Made by a program: the position numbers and the translations under genes
Source of the DNA: Priestia filamentosa
Lineage (GTDB): Bacteria > Bacillota > Bacilli > Bacillales > Bacillaceae_H
Assembly (NCBI RefSeq): GCF_900177535.1
Contig: NZ_FXAJ01000001.1
Location: forward strand, 372,001 to 436,000
Reading direction: 5' to 3'
Length of the DNA stretch: 64,000 nucleotides
Notes under the pieces: generated by a model
The model's input: the letters and a program-made list of their open reading frames with translations, nothing else
Databases searched by the model: none
What the model was told of the DNA's origin: nothing
Part shown: in pieces, positions 44,526 through 53,894 of the stretch
Numbering within the stretch: position 1 is the first letter of the stretch
Layout: each line of letters starts with the position of its first letter

Positions 44526-44829
44526 AAAAGGTTTTGTTATGGTGGAAGCAGTTATCGCCTTTTCAATTTTTCTTCTTCTCACACTTTCTATTCTCCCGTT
44601 TTATATTCATTTAAAACAACAGCGTGCAAATTTAGAACGTGAATACATGGCGAGAACCGCATTATATAATGAGCTTCTGTATCAAACATATAATTCTCAT
44701 CACCACTCTTCATCTACAACAAACTTCAAGTTTACTTTTCAAAATGTCCAAGGTGGTAAGAGAGGATGTGTTTCTTGGTACACATTTAATGGGAAAGAAA
44801 AAAAGGTTTGTGAGGTGCTATTTCCGTGA
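44515..44829 (+). CDS. comGE: Minor pseudopilin ComGE
   Basis: This 104-residue minor pseudopilin has a prepilin-type start MKYEKGFVMVEAVIAF and a hydrophobic helix. The ATG at 44515 overlaps the comGD end by 11 nt. Two cysteines lie in the C-terminal part (RGCVSW and KKVCEV). Confidence 0.88.
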   Translation: MKYEKGFVMVEAVIAFSIFLLLTLSILPFYIHLKQQRANLEREYMARTALYNELLYQTYNSHHHSSSTTNFKFTFQNVQGGKRGCVSWYTFNGKEKKVCEVLFP

Positions 44830-45254
44830 AAAGAAATGGATTTACACTGCTTGAAACCATCTTTTGCTTTGCCATCTCAGTTCTTCTTTTAGCATCTTTT
44901 CCACTTCTCTTATCAGTTATTGAAACGGAAAGTTCTTATGATACTTTTACACAAGCAGAGTGGGATACATTTATTGCTCAAACGTCTATTGAACTTCGTG
45001 AAGCAGAAGAAGTTTCTATCTATAAATCATTGTTACAATTGTCGCCTTCAGGTCAAAATATTGTTGTGCAATATGAAAAATATGGTCCTCTCATTAGACG
45101 AAGAGTAAATGGATTAGGTCATGAGATTGCTCTTCGCAATATCCAGTCCCTTTCTTTTTCAGCGCATTCTCCCAAAACCATTACAATTGCAGTTGAGTCA
45201 TTAAAAGGAAAAGTTTACGAAGCTGTTATTCCCTTATATGGAGAAGGGCTATGA
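44826..45254 (+). CDS. comGF: Minor pseudopilin ComGF
   Basis: This 142-residue minor pseudopilin begins at GTG 44826 (4-nt overlap with comGE) with the prepilin motif KRNGFTLLETIF and a hydrophobic helix. The C-terminal part is beta-rich (VQYEKYGPLIRRRVNGLG), as expected for ComGF. Confidence 0.88.
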   Translation: MKRNGFTLLETIFCFAISVLLLASFPLLLSVIETESSYDTFTQAEWDTFIAQTSIELREAEEVSIYKSLLQLSPSGQNIVVQYEKYGPLIRRRVNGLGHEIALRNIQSLSFSAHSPKTITIAVESLKGKVYEAVIPLYGEGL

Positions 45255-45646
45255 GGAAAAATGAATGGGGATTTGTGTTGCCAATCACTCTTCTTCTATC
45301 TTTTCTTGTCCTGTTTCTTCTTACTCATTATAGTGCGCTTTACATTGTAGAATCGCGAAGTTTTTATGAAACGAAAGGAAGATATCAGCTTCAATATTTG
45401 ATTAATCACGGTCTATTTGAAGCAAAAAAGTATGTTAATGATTCATTAAAAAAGGAGGAGGCATCATGGGTTGAAACCAAAAACGGAAGTGTCGAGATTA
45501 CGATTATTCCTTTAAGTGCAACGGAAGCAAAAGTAGAGCTTGTGTGTAAAGGGGAGAATAGCGGAAATGCAAAGGTATGGGTTGTTATGGATGTAGCCTC
45601 TCATAAAATCATCCAATATCAAGAAGGGGCATCCCTTTCTTTTTAA
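45251..45646 (+). CDS. comGG: Competence protein ComGG
   Basis: This 131-residue last pseudopilin of the operon starts MRKNEWGFVLPITLLL, lacking the usual Thr-Leu-Ile-Glu sequence as ComGG does, and has a hydrophobic N-terminal helix. It overlaps comGF by 4 nt. No clear terminator follows; yqzE begins 220 nt downstream. Confidence 0.85.
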   Translation: MRKNEWGFVLPITLLLSFLVLFLLTHYSALYIVESRSFYETKGRYQLQYLINHGLFEAKKYVNDSLKKEEASWVETKNGSVEITIIPLSATEAKVELVCKGENSGNAKVWVVMDVASHKIIQYQEGASLSF

Positions 45647-45866
45647 AGCTTGGCTATGGAAAACGAAAATGAAGTTAGTTTTATCGTTAATAAAACTTAA
45701 GGGATGATGAAGTACAACAGATAAGCAAAGCGTAAAATTAGCATTACTCTGCTAAAATTAATTGTGCATATTATAGTTTACTCCATTTTCTATTCTCTAT
45801 CCTTTTCTTCCATGATTAAAATCCATTAAAAAAGGGCATGCTACGTACTGAAAGAAGGTGGACAAC

Positions 45867-46052
45867 GTGTCAGTGAATGATTATGTTAAGTTTATGACAC
45901 AAGAAATTGTTCAATACATGGATAAGCCAAAAGACGATCGGAAAAAACAGCGTCAGCAAAAAAAGCAAGAGCGCCAACCGTTTGCAGTTCGCTGGTTTGG
46001 TGTTTTACCGTATGCGCTAATTATGATGAAGCGTCGTCAAAAAAATAAATAG
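45867..46052 (+). CDS. yqzE: YqzE family protein
   Basis: This 61-residue basic protein (MSVNDYVKFMTQEIVQYMD...) has a helical N-terminus, a Lys/Arg/Gln-rich middle and a short hydrophobic stretch (VLPYALIMM) near the end. It corresponds to YqzE, which follows comGG in B. subtilis. The GTG at 45867 is preceded by AGAAGGTGG. The function is unknown. Confidence 0.85.
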   Translation: MSVNDYVKFMTQEIVQYMDKPKDDRKKQRQQKKQERQPFAVRWFGVLPYALIMMKRRQKNK

Positions 46053-46058
46053 CATAAT

Positions 46059-46087
46059 AAGCATCCTGCTCTGTAGGATGCTTTTAT
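46059..46087 (+). terminator. Terminator after yqzE
   Basis: Stem AAGCATCCT / AGGATGCTT with a 7-nt loop and a T-rich tail. Confidence 0.9.
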
Positions 46088-46215
46088 ATACAATCCTTTT
46101 TAAGTGTGTTAAAGTAAAAACTACTTTAACGCATAACGAGTAAGAATATTCTATCAATTTATATATAGAGAGAGTCACACATGAACGGATGTATATGTAA
46201 GGGGGATTAAGGCTT

Positions 46216-47220
46216 ATGGCTGTACAAGATCAATTTAAACGACCGCTAAGAGATTTGCGCCTTTCTGTTATTGATCAATGTAATTTTCGCTGTCACTATT
46301 GTATGCCAGCCCATATTTTTAATGAGAATTATACGTTTTTACAGAAGGAAGAACTTCTCACAGATGATGAGCTCGTACGCTTAAGCGTGTTGTTTTCTCG
46401 GTTAGGAGTGGAGAAAATACGCATTACAGGTGGAGAGCCATTACTTAGAAAAGGACTACCTTCTTTAATAGAAAGAATTGGGGAAAAAACAAGGATTGAA
46501 GATATTGCTGTAACAACAAATGGCGTGTTTCTTCCAAAGCTTGCTCAAGACTTGCGAGGAGCAGGGGTACAGCGTGTTAACATTAGTTTGGATGCCATTG
46601 AAGACGATGTATTTCGTTATATGAATGGAAAGGGTGTTGGAATTTCTCCCGTTTTAAAAGGAATTAATGCTGCTAGAGAAGCAGGTCTCTATGTGAAAAT
46701 TAATATGGTTGTCCAAAAAGGTGTAAATGACAATCAAATCCTGCCTATGGCTCGCTATTTTAAGAGATTAGGAGTAACGCTTCGATTCATTGAATATATG
46801 GATGTTGGATCAACAAATGGCTGGGATATGAGGGATGTAATGACGAAAAAGGATATTCTAACAGAACTACAAAGCGAATTTTCGCTGATTCCTGTAAAAG
46901 AAGCCTATTTTGGGGAAGTTGCAAAGCGCTATAAGTACAGCGATAAAACAGGAGAAGTTGGTTTTATTAGTTCTGTTTCAGACACATTTTGTGGCTCCTG
47001 TACAAGGGCAAGAGTATCTGCAAGCGGGCAGCTTTATACCTGTTTGTTTGCTTCAAAAGGAACGGATTTAAGAGAGAAATTAAGAAGCGGTAAGTCGGAT
47101 GAAGAGCTTTTTGAATATATTTCTTCTGTGTGGGAGATGCGTGATGATCGGTATTCAGAAGATCGAGCAAACTTAAAAGATAAGCGTGAGCCAATTGAGA
47201 TGTCTTATATTGGTGGGTAA
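46216..47220 (+). CDS. moaA: GTP 3',8-cyclase (molybdenum cofactor synthesis)
   Basis: This 334-residue radical SAM enzyme carries out the first step of molybdopterin synthesis from GTP. The N-terminal cluster motif Cys22-x3-Cys26-x2-Cys29 (CNFRCHYC) and the C-terminal cluster CGSC...C (near residue 258) are both visible, with TGGEPLLR and a Gly-Gly C-terminus as in MoaA. AAGGGGG precedes the ATG. It stands alone; the other moa genes are not in the window. Confidence 0.94.
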   Translation: MAVQDQFKRPLRDLRLSVIDQCNFRCHYCMPAHIFNENYTFLQKEELLTDDELVRLSVLFSRLGVEKIRITGGEPLLRKGLPSLIERIGEKTRIEDIAVTTNGVFLPKLAQDLRGAGVQRVNISLDAIEDDVFRYMNGKGVGISPVLKGINAAREAGLYVKINMVVQKGVNDNQILPMARYFKRLGVTLRFIEYMDVGSTNGWDMRDVMTKKDILTELQSEFSLIPVKEAYFGEVAKRYKYSDKTGEVGFISSVSDTFCGSCTRARVSASGQLYTCLFASKGTDLREKLRSGKSDEELFEYISSVWEMRDDRYSEDRANLKDKREPIEMSYIGG

Positions 47221-47249
47221 ATAGTGCATATTTAATGCACTATTTTTTT
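47221..47249 (+). terminator. Terminator after moaA
   Basis: ATAGTGCAT / ATGCACTAT with a 5-nt loop is followed by seven T residues. Confidence 0.9.
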
Positions 47250-47508
47250 GAAGTGAGAGAATCTATCGAGAAGTATCTTGTATAGGAAAGGTTAAATTCA
47301 TAGCAAAAGATATTTCACTGTTTCGTAGAGGTCATGTTAATAACTTTCTTTTTGAAGAGTGATTTTTATCTATTATTACTAACAAAGAATTAAAAAAAGT
47401 AATGAAAAGGAAAAATCTTGCTTTTTTATCTAATAAAAGTATTCCAATGACGTTCTTTTTTCCCATATAACCAACATGTTAACAAATTTGTCTCAATTAT
47501 GTCATAGA
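47250..47508. other. Long AT-rich region upstream of the cyd operon
   Basis: No gene is seen. It holds AT tracts that precede the Rex-like sites; the full moaA-cydA gap is about 370 bp, long enough for extra regulator sites. Confidence 0.5.
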
Positions 47509-47526
47509 ATGTTCAACATTTCACAA
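47509..47526. promoter_or_regulatory. Rex-like operator 1 of the cyd operon
   Basis: The right half TTCACAA matches the Rex palindrome (TTGTGAAnnnnTTCACAA) fully and the left half at 4 of 7 bases. A -10-like TATACT follows at 47548-47553. Confidence 0.55.
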
Positions 47527-47569
47527 ACAAATATATATATGAGGGAGTATACTAGAGGCATAGATTAGT

Positions 47570-47587
47570 TTGCTCAATATTTCACAA
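47570..47587. promoter_or_regulatory. Rex-like operator 2 of the cyd operon
   Basis: TTGCTCA-AATAT-TTCACAA type site: right half 7 of 7, left half 4 of 7, 61 bp downstream of the first site and 32 nt before the cydA start. Confidence 0.55.
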
Positions 47588-47618
47588 AGATAAATTTAGA
47601 GAGAAAGAGGGGGACTTT

Positions 47619-49019
47619 ATGGATGTAGTTGAATTATCACGCATTCAGTTTGCTTCCACAACATTATTTCACTTTCTATTTGTACCACTATCAATTGGAT
47701 TAGCTTTCATCATTGCAATTATGGAAACAATCTACGTAGTGAAGAAAGATGAAGCATATAAAAAGATGGCAAAGTTCTGGGGGCACCTGTTTTTAATTAA
47801 CTTCGCTGTCGGTGTTGTAACAGGTATTTTACAAGAATTTCAGTTTGGAATGAACTGGTCTGAATACTCTCGCTTTGTTGGAGATGTGTTCGGGGCGCCG
47901 CTCGCAATTGAGGCATTACTTGCCTTTTTCATGGAATCAACATTTTTAGGGTTATGGATTTTTGGTTGGGATCGTTTGCCGAAATGGCTTCATGCCCTCT
48001 GTATTTGGCTCGTTTCATTAGGAACGATGTTCTCAGCATTTTTTATTTTATCAGCAAACTCTTTCATGCAGCATCCAGTTGGAGAAGTACTTCAACGAGG
48101 ACGCCTTGAAATGCATGACTTTGCAGCGATTTTAACAAATGGACAGCTTTGGGTTGAGTTCCCTCATACGCTATTTGGTTCATTTGCAACAGGAGCACTA
48201 TTTATTACAGGTATTAGTGCAATCGCCTTTTTGAAAAAGAAGCACGTTGATTTTTATCAAAGATCTTTTAAAGTAGCAATTGCTGTTGGAGTAGCATCAG
48301 GAATTGGGCTAGCACTTTCAGGGCATGAACAAGCTCAATATTTAGTTGAAACACAGCCAATGAAGATGGCAGCAGCAGAAGGGCTTTGGGAAAACAGTGA
48401 AGACCCAGGAGCATGGACAGCTATTGCCAATATTGATACAGCGAACAAAGAAAATACGTCAGAGGTTGAAATTCCTTACCTATTAAGTTACTTATCTTAT
48501 GGCAAGTTCTCAGGTTCTGTAACAGGTATGAATGAATTACAAGAACGCTATACGAAAATGTACGGAGAAGGAAACTACATACCACCGGTTAAAACCGTAT
48601 TTTGGAGTTTCCGCGTTATGGCTGTTTTAGGAGGAGCAATCATTGGATTAGCTATTCTAGGGGCGTATCTTTACGCTCGTAAGAAATTAGTTCAAAGCAA
48701 ATGGTATCTTCGCTTGATGGTTATAGCTATTTCATTTCCTTTTATAGGGAACTCAGCAGGTTGGATTATGACCGAAATTGGACGTCAACCATGGGTTGTT
48801 TTTGGATATATGCAAACAGAGGATGCTGTTTCAGCTAACGTAACAGCGGGGCAAGTACTGTTTTCACTTATTGCTTTCTCAACATTTTACATTATTTTAT
48901 TTGCAGTTATGGTCACTTTATTTGTGCGGGAGATTAAAAAGGGACCACATCATGAGGAAGAGATGATAGAAGAAAATCATGATCCGTTTATGAAGGAGGG
49001 TCAACATGCTATCTCTTAA
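47619..49019 (+). CDS. cydA: Cytochrome bd oxidase subunit I
   Basis: This 466-residue quinol oxidase subunit reduces oxygen to water at low oxygen. It has nine membrane segments; the heme-ligand histidine lies in TTLFHFLFVPLS (near residue 18) and the conserved GRQPWVVFGYMQTEDAVS motif near 390. The Q-loop is of the short Bacillus type. AGAGGGGG precedes the ATG. It opens the cydABDC operon, overlapping cydB by 14 nt. Confidence 0.96.
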   Translation: MDVVELSRIQFASTTLFHFLFVPLSIGLAFIIAIMETIYVVKKDEAYKKMAKFWGHLFLINFAVGVVTGILQEFQFGMNWSEYSRFVGDVFGAPLAIEALLAFFMESTFLGLWIFGWDRLPKWLHALCIWLVSLGTMFSAFFILSANSFMQHPVGEVLQRGRLEMHDFAAILTNGQLWVEFPHTLFGSFATGALFITGISAIAFLKKKHVDFYQRSFKVAIAVGVASGIGLALSGHEQAQYLVETQPMKMAAAEGLWENSEDPGAWTAIANIDTANKENTSEVEIPYLLSYLSYGKFSGSVTGMNELQERYTKMYGEGNYIPPVKTVFWSFRVMAVLGGAIIGLAILGAYLYARKKLVQSKWYLRLMVIAISFPFIGNSAGWIMTEIGRQPWVVFGYMQTEDAVSANVTAGQVLFSLIAFSTFYIILFAVMVTLFVREIKKGPHHEEEMIEENHDPFMKEGQHAIS

Positions 49020-50022
49020 TGAATTTTGGTTTATTCTTGTGGCCTTTATGTTTGTTGGATTCTTCTTCTTAGAAGGATTCGACTTTGGAGTTGGAATGTC
49101 AACAAAATTTGTAGCGAGAACAGATGCAGAACGCCGCGCATTGATCAATTCAATTGGTCCTGTTTGGGATGCTAATGAAGTTTGGCTGATCACAGGGATT
49201 GGCGCAATGTTCGCGGCATTCCCAAACTGGTATGCTTCAATGTTAAGCGGTTTTTACCTTGTTTTCGTGATTATCTTACTTGCTTTAATTGGTCGGGGCG
49301 TTGCATTTGAATTTAGAGGAAAAGCAGAAAGTCCTGTTTGGAGAACAACGTGGGACTGGGTAATTCTTTTTGGAAGCATTATTCCTCCACTTGCTTTTGG
49401 CACAATGTTCACAGCTGTTATTCAGGGAGTACCAATTGACGGGGATATGCAAATGAGAGCATCTTTCTCAGATATTGTAAACTGGTATACGCTACTTGGT
49501 GGGATAACATTAACAATGCTTTGTTTTATGCACGGCCTTACATTTGGAACAATCCGTCTTATGTATGATTTAAGAGATCGCTGTCGCCAAGTTGCTAAGA
49601 AGCTACTGCCCATTAATGCTGTTTTGTTAGTTGCAGTTGGAGTGGCTACTTTCTTTAAAACAGATTTGTTTACAGTGCATGGAAACTTATTGGAGTACTT
49701 ATTTTTGGCAGGAATCGTTGTTTACTTATTTCTTGGCTACTTTCTAACAAGAGGACGAGACGGCTGGGCGTTCTTTTCGTCAGGTCTTGTCATCATGTTA
49801 GTAACAGGATCACTGTTTATTGGATTATTTCCACGGGTAATGATTAGTTCAATTAATGAAGCTAACAATTTAACCATTCACAATGCAGCATCTGGAGCTT
49901 ATTCATTAAAAGTAATCACATATCTTGGACTCACATTGCTACCGTTCGTTTTAGGATATCAAATTTGGAGTTACTACGTTTTTCGTAAACGTATTAACCA
50001 TAAGGAGCATATGGAATACTAA
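49006..50022 (+). CDS. cydB: Cytochrome bd oxidase subunit II
   Basis: This 338-residue membrane subunit has eight or nine hydrophobic segments and the conserved N-terminal EFWFILVAFMFVGFFFLEGF with FDFG after it (GFDFGVG). GPVWDANEVWLI (near residue 49) is diagnostic. The last base is shared with the cydD start. Confidence 0.96.
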   Translation: MLSLNEFWFILVAFMFVGFFFLEGFDFGVGMSTKFVARTDAERRALINSIGPVWDANEVWLITGIGAMFAAFPNWYASMLSGFYLVFVIILLALIGRGVAFEFRGKAESPVWRTTWDWVILFGSIIPPLAFGTMFTAVIQGVPIDGDMQMRASFSDIVNWYTLLGGITLTMLCFMHGLTFGTIRLMYDLRDRCRQVAKKLLPINAVLLVAVGVATFFKTDLFTVHGNLLEYLFLAGIVVYLFLGYFLTRGRDGWAFFSSGLVIMLVTGSLFIGLFPRVMISSINEANNLTIHNAASGAYSLKVITYLGLTLLPFVLGYQIWSYYVFRKRINHKEHMEY

Positions 50023-51737
50023 TGGGAAGAAACTTAATGGCCTATAAAGGCATCAAAAGAGTATTAGCGCTCGTATCTCTCGGGGTGCTTCTTCAAACTA
50101 TAGCCATTATTTTTCAAGCAAAATGGCTAGCAGAAGCCATTACCTCACTTTTTAACGGAAAAAGCTTAACATCACAAATAGAAACAATAGGCTACTTTAT
50201 AGTAGCCTTTCTTGCTAGACATCTATGTTCATTGTTAATAAAAAAAATACTTTATAAGTTTGGAGAAACGACTGTTACTGAATTACGGTCAGCGCTCCTT
50301 CAAAGTATTTTTAAGCTTGGACCACGCTATACAAAAAGGGAAGGTACGGGACATCTTGTAACATTTTTAATTGAAGGATTAGGAAAATTACGTGATTATC
50401 TTGAACTTTTTATTCCGAAACTTGTTGCTATCGGGATTACACCATGGCTTGTGCTTATTTATATTTGGTTTTACGACCATCTTTCTGCTCTGATTTTATT
50501 GATTACAATGCCCATTTTAATTGTCTTTATGATTTTACTTGGACTTGCCGCACAGAAGAAAATTGACGCACAGTGGGCATCATATCGTTTACTTTCAAAT
50601 CATTTTGTTGATTCGTTGCGCGGTCTTCGCACCTTAAAGTTTTTAGGGAGAAGTAAAGAGCATGGTGAAACAATTGAAAAAGTTAGTGGTCAGTATCGAA
50701 AGTCAACAATGGGTACGCTTCGTATTGCCTTTTTATCAACGTTTGCTCTTGATTTATTTACACAGCTATCCATTGCTATTGTAGCAGTTATGTTAGGTTT
50801 ACGTCTTATCGACGGTACGCTTACATTAGAGCCAGCTCTTCTTGTGCTGCTACTCTCACCAGAATACTTTCTTCCTATTCGAGAAGTTGGGAATGACTAT
50901 CATGCAACGTTAGATGGAAAAGAAGCGGGAGAAGAAATACTAGCCGTAATCAAAAAAGGCGAGGAAGTAACCATTTCAGGAACAGCACCTCATTTTACAA
51001 AGGAAAGCACAATTACTTTTCAAAATGTCGATATTCATCATGAAGGAAAAGAAGAAAATACGCTGCATAACCTTTCTTTTCAAATAAAGGGAAATCAAAA
51101 AGTAGGAATTATGGGAATGAGCGGAGCTGGAAAGTCTACACTAATTGACGCGTTAAGCGGTTTTCTGTCTATTAATGAAGGAGCTGTTCGCATTGATGGA
51201 GAAGACGTTCAGCTTACTTCAGGAGCATGGCAAGAACAAACTGTTTATATTCCTCAGCACCCGTTTATTTTTACAGGTTCTATTAAAGAAAACATTCGGT
51301 TTTATCAGCCTGATGCGAGTGATGAAGGAGTAAGATTAGCCATCCGTCAAGCTGGATTAGGAAGTATGGTAGCTCGTCTGCCACATCGTGAAAATGAAAT
51401 TATCGGAGAGGGAGGGCGCACGCTAAGCGGTGGTCAAGCACAGCGGATTGCGTTAGCAAGGGCTTTCTTGAGTGAGCATTCTATCCTATTATTTGATGAA
51501 CCAACAGCACAGCTTGATGTGGAGACTGAGTATGATTTAAAAGAAGTATTACTACACCTTTCACAAGATAAGCTCATGTTCTTTGCTTCACATCGCTTAC
51601 ATTGGATGAAAGAAATGGATGTTATTTTAGTGATGGAAGACGGCCAAATTGTTGAAGTTGGTACACACAAAGAGCTTATAGAAAAAAACGGAGCGTACAA
51701 ACGATTACTAAAGGCACAAATGGGGGATGCATCGTGA
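50022..51737 (+). CDS. cydD: ABC exporter CydD (cytochrome bd assembly)
   Basis: This 571-residue half-ABC exporter has six membrane segments and a C-terminal nucleotide-binding domain. Walker A MSGAGKST (near 367), signature LSGGQAQR and Walker B ILLFDEPTAQLD are present. CydDC exports thiols and is needed for cytochrome bd assembly. The start at 50022 shares a base with cydB and gives MGRNLMAYKG; the ATG at 50037 is an alternative. Confidence 0.93.
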   Translation: MGRNLMAYKGIKRVLALVSLGVLLQTIAIIFQAKWLAEAITSLFNGKSLTSQIETIGYFIVAFLARHLCSLLIKKILYKFGETTVTELRSALLQSIFKLGPRYTKREGTGHLVTFLIEGLGKLRDYLELFIPKLVAIGITPWLVLIYIWFYDHLSALILLITMPILIVFMILLGLAAQKKIDAQWASYRLLSNHFVDSLRGLRTLKFLGRSKEHGETIEKVSGQYRKSTMGTLRIAFLSTFALDLFTQLSIAIVAVMLGLRLIDGTLTLEPALLVLLLSPEYFLPIREVGNDYHATLDGKEAGEEILAVIKKGEEVTISGTAPHFTKESTITFQNVDIHHEGKEENTLHNLSFQIKGNQKVGIMGMSGAGKSTLIDALSGFLSINEGAVRIDGEDVQLTSGAWQEQTVYIPQHPFIFTGSIKENIRFYQPDASDEGVRLAIRQAGLGSMVARLPHRENEIIGEGGRTLSGGQAQRIALARAFLSEHSILLFDEPTAQLDVETEYDLKEVLLHLSQDKLMFFASHRLHWMKEMDVILVMEDGQIVEVGTHKELIEKNGAYKRLLKAQMGDAS

Positions 51738-53476
51738 AGAAGAGCAGCTGGATTATGCCATATGTTCAAAAATATAAATACCGAATGATTGCGATTATGC
51801 TGCTTAGCATGCTGTCAATTGGATCAGCAGCAGCGCTTATGTTCACATCTGGATTTTTAATCAGTAAATCCTCACTTCGTCCTGAAAACATTTTGCTTGT
51901 TTATGTACCGATTGTACTTGTTCGTACGTTTGGGTTGGGGCGCGCCGTTTTTCGCTATTCGGAGCGTCTAGTAAGTCATGATTTTATTTTACGTGTACTT
52001 GCTAAGATGAGAACGCGTCTCTATCATCTTGTTGAGCCACGTATTGCAGGAAACAAACAGCTAAAAACAGGAGAAATATTAGGCGTGCTTGCTGAAGATA
52101 TTGAGGGGCTTCAAGATCTTTATTTACGGACAGTCTTGCCTACAGCTTCAGCGCTCTTACTATATATTATTAGCATTATTGCTCTCGGCTATTTTAGTCT
52201 TCCTTTTGCTCTTTTAATGGCTTTGTATTTTTTTATGCTTATTATCGTGATGCCTATTTTCTCTCTTGTGCATATGAGAGCGGTAAATAGAACATATAAG
52301 CACGAAAAAGATCGTATGTATCAATATACAACAGACGGTTTGCTTGGTATTAGTGACTGGCTTATGAGCGGTCAGAAAGGCACTTTTTTAGAGCGAGTCC
52401 TACGCATTGGTCGTAAAGTGGATGAGGCTGACCGAAAAACAAAAAGGTGGCAATACTACCGGGAGTTTATCGCTCAAGTTGTTGTAGCAGCTATGATTGT
52501 AACAATGATGATATTCTCATCAAACTTGTTTTCGCATGGTGAACTTGCAAACGTCTATATTGCTGCTTTTGTGCTTGTTGTTATTCCGTTATCAGAAGCT
52601 ATTATTCCTGTTTCAAATGCAGTTGAGAAATACCCACGCTATGAAGAATCGCTAACACGTATTACAAACTTGGAAAATAAGCTAGAGTCTTCAAAGGAAA
52701 ATAGCTTAGAACAAGTTGTGTATAACCGTTCAAAAGAGAATATTACAATTGACTTGAAAAATCTATCATTTCAATATGAAGAACAAGAAGGAGCTGTGCT
52801 AAAAGATCTTAATTTGCACATTCCTCAAGGGAAGAAAATTGCCATTATCGGAAGAAGTGGAGCGGGTAAATCTACGCTTTTACAAGCAATTCAAGGGCTG
52901 CTTGTTCCAACAGGGGGATCTGTTACGTTAAATGAATACAATGCTTCGTCTATTAAAGACGGAACATCTTCTCTTATTTCAGTTTTAAATCAAAATCCAT
53001 ATTTGTTTAACACAAACGTAGCAAATAATTTGCTACTTGCAAACGAGAGCGCAACAGAAGAAGAAGTTAAAGAAGTAGTGAAAAAAGTTAGATTAGAAAA
53101 TCTTGTTTCCTCTCTTCAGGACGGATATCAAACCTCAATGGAAGAGACAGGACAGCGCTTTTCAGGTGGTGAACGTCAGCGAATTGCTCTTGCTCGGGTT
53201 CTTCTTCAAAAAACGCCTATTGTCATGCTTGATGAACCAACAGTTGGTCTTGACCCTATTACAGAAAGAGCGTTGTTAGATACCATCTTTGAAACGTTAG
53301 AAGGCAAAACGCTTTTATGGGTAACACATCATCTCACAGGAATTGAGAAGATGGACGAAATTATCTTTTTAGAAGATGGACGTGTGAAAATGAGAGGTAC
53401 GCATGATGAATTACTAAAAACATCTGCTTACTATCAGAAGCTATATGAATTGGATAAACCAATACAGTTTGTCTAA
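51734..53476 (+). CDS. cydC: ABC exporter CydC (cytochrome bd assembly)
   Basis: This 580-residue partner of CydD has six membrane segments and an ATPase domain with Walker A GRSGAGKST (near 376), signature FSGGERQR and Walker B IVMLDEPTVGLD. The GTG start at 51734 overlaps the cydD stop by 4 nt. It ends at a bidirectional terminator. Confidence 0.93.
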   Translation: MKKSSWIMPYVQKYKYRMIAIMLLSMLSIGSAAALMFTSGFLISKSSLRPENILLVYVPIVLVRTFGLGRAVFRYSERLVSHDFILRVLAKMRTRLYHLVEPRIAGNKQLKTGEILGVLAEDIEGLQDLYLRTVLPTASALLLYIISIIALGYFSLPFALLMALYFFMLIIVMPIFSLVHMRAVNRTYKHEKDRMYQYTTDGLLGISDWLMSGQKGTFLERVLRIGRKVDEADRKTKRWQYYREFIAQVVVAAMIVTMMIFSSNLFSHGELANVYIAAFVLVVIPLSEAIIPVSNAVEKYPRYEESLTRITNLENKLESSKENSLEQVVYNRSKENITIDLKNLSFQYEEQEGAVLKDLNLHIPQGKKIAIIGRSGAGKSTLLQAIQGLLVPTGGSVTLNEYNASSIKDGTSSLISVLNQNPYLFNTNVANNLLLANESATEEEVKEVVKKVRLENLVSSLQDGYQTSMEETGQRFSGGERQRIALARVLLQKTPIVMLDEPTVGLDPITERALLDTIFETLEGKTLLWVTHHLTGIEKMDEIIFLEDGRVKMRGTHDELLKTSAYYQKLYELDKPIQFV

Positions 53477-53503
53477 AGCCGATTCTTTTCTCATTGGCTA
53501 ATT

Positions 53504-53534
53504 AAAAAGAGGAGCAAATTCGCTCCTCTTTTTT
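53504..53534. terminator. Bidirectional terminator between cydC and yqzG
   Basis: AAAAAGAGGAGC / GCTCCTCTTTTT, a 12-bp stem with a 6-nt loop, ends the cyd operon and the opposing yqzG gene. Confidence 0.93.
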
Positions 53535-53874
53535 AATTTAAACTTTCTACAAACTGAATTTTTTTCATTGTGTTGTTTTTCGGATCGACTTTGATTGTAA
53601 TGAACACAGTAAACTTTTTCTCTCCTTGCTGAAGCCAAAGTTTAAAGCGCTGTGTTTCAAGGTTTTTTTCCTTTCCTTTACCAAGATATGCATAATCTTT
53701 AATTTGAGCAACAGGATACCTCATTTGTGTCTGTTTAACAGCGAGGCGGCCCCATTTCGCATGATCAGCTGATTGAGTTATATATGCAGATGTTTCGGCA
53801 TGACCGTGTAAAAACGGCACGGTAATAAGACTTAGTGAAAAAAATGCAACAATTGTTTTAATAAAAAGTTTCAT
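53533..53874 (-). CDS. yqzG: Secreted DUF3889 family protein YqzG
   Basis: This 113-residue secreted protein has an N-terminal signal peptide (MKLFIKTIVAFFSLSLITV, cleavage near AET) and a mature basic domain with DYAYLGKGKE and repeated KxxV/F strands, the DUF3889 type. The ATG at 53874 has ATAAGGAGG upstream; longer forms are not needed. It lies after yqhG as in B. subtilis. The function is unknown. Confidence 0.82.
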   Translation of the reverse strand: MKLFIKTIVAFFSLSLITVPFLHGHAETSAYITQSADHAKWGRLAVKQTQMRYPVAQIKDYAYLGKGKEKNLETQRFKLWLQQGEKKFTVFITIKVDPKNNTMKKIQFVESLN

Positions 53875-53894
53875 CAAAATCCTCCTTATTGTTT

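Noticed and set aside
46088-46215. Molybdenum cofactor riboswitch before moaA
   Set aside because: The 128-bp gap shows no extended stem structure of that kind.
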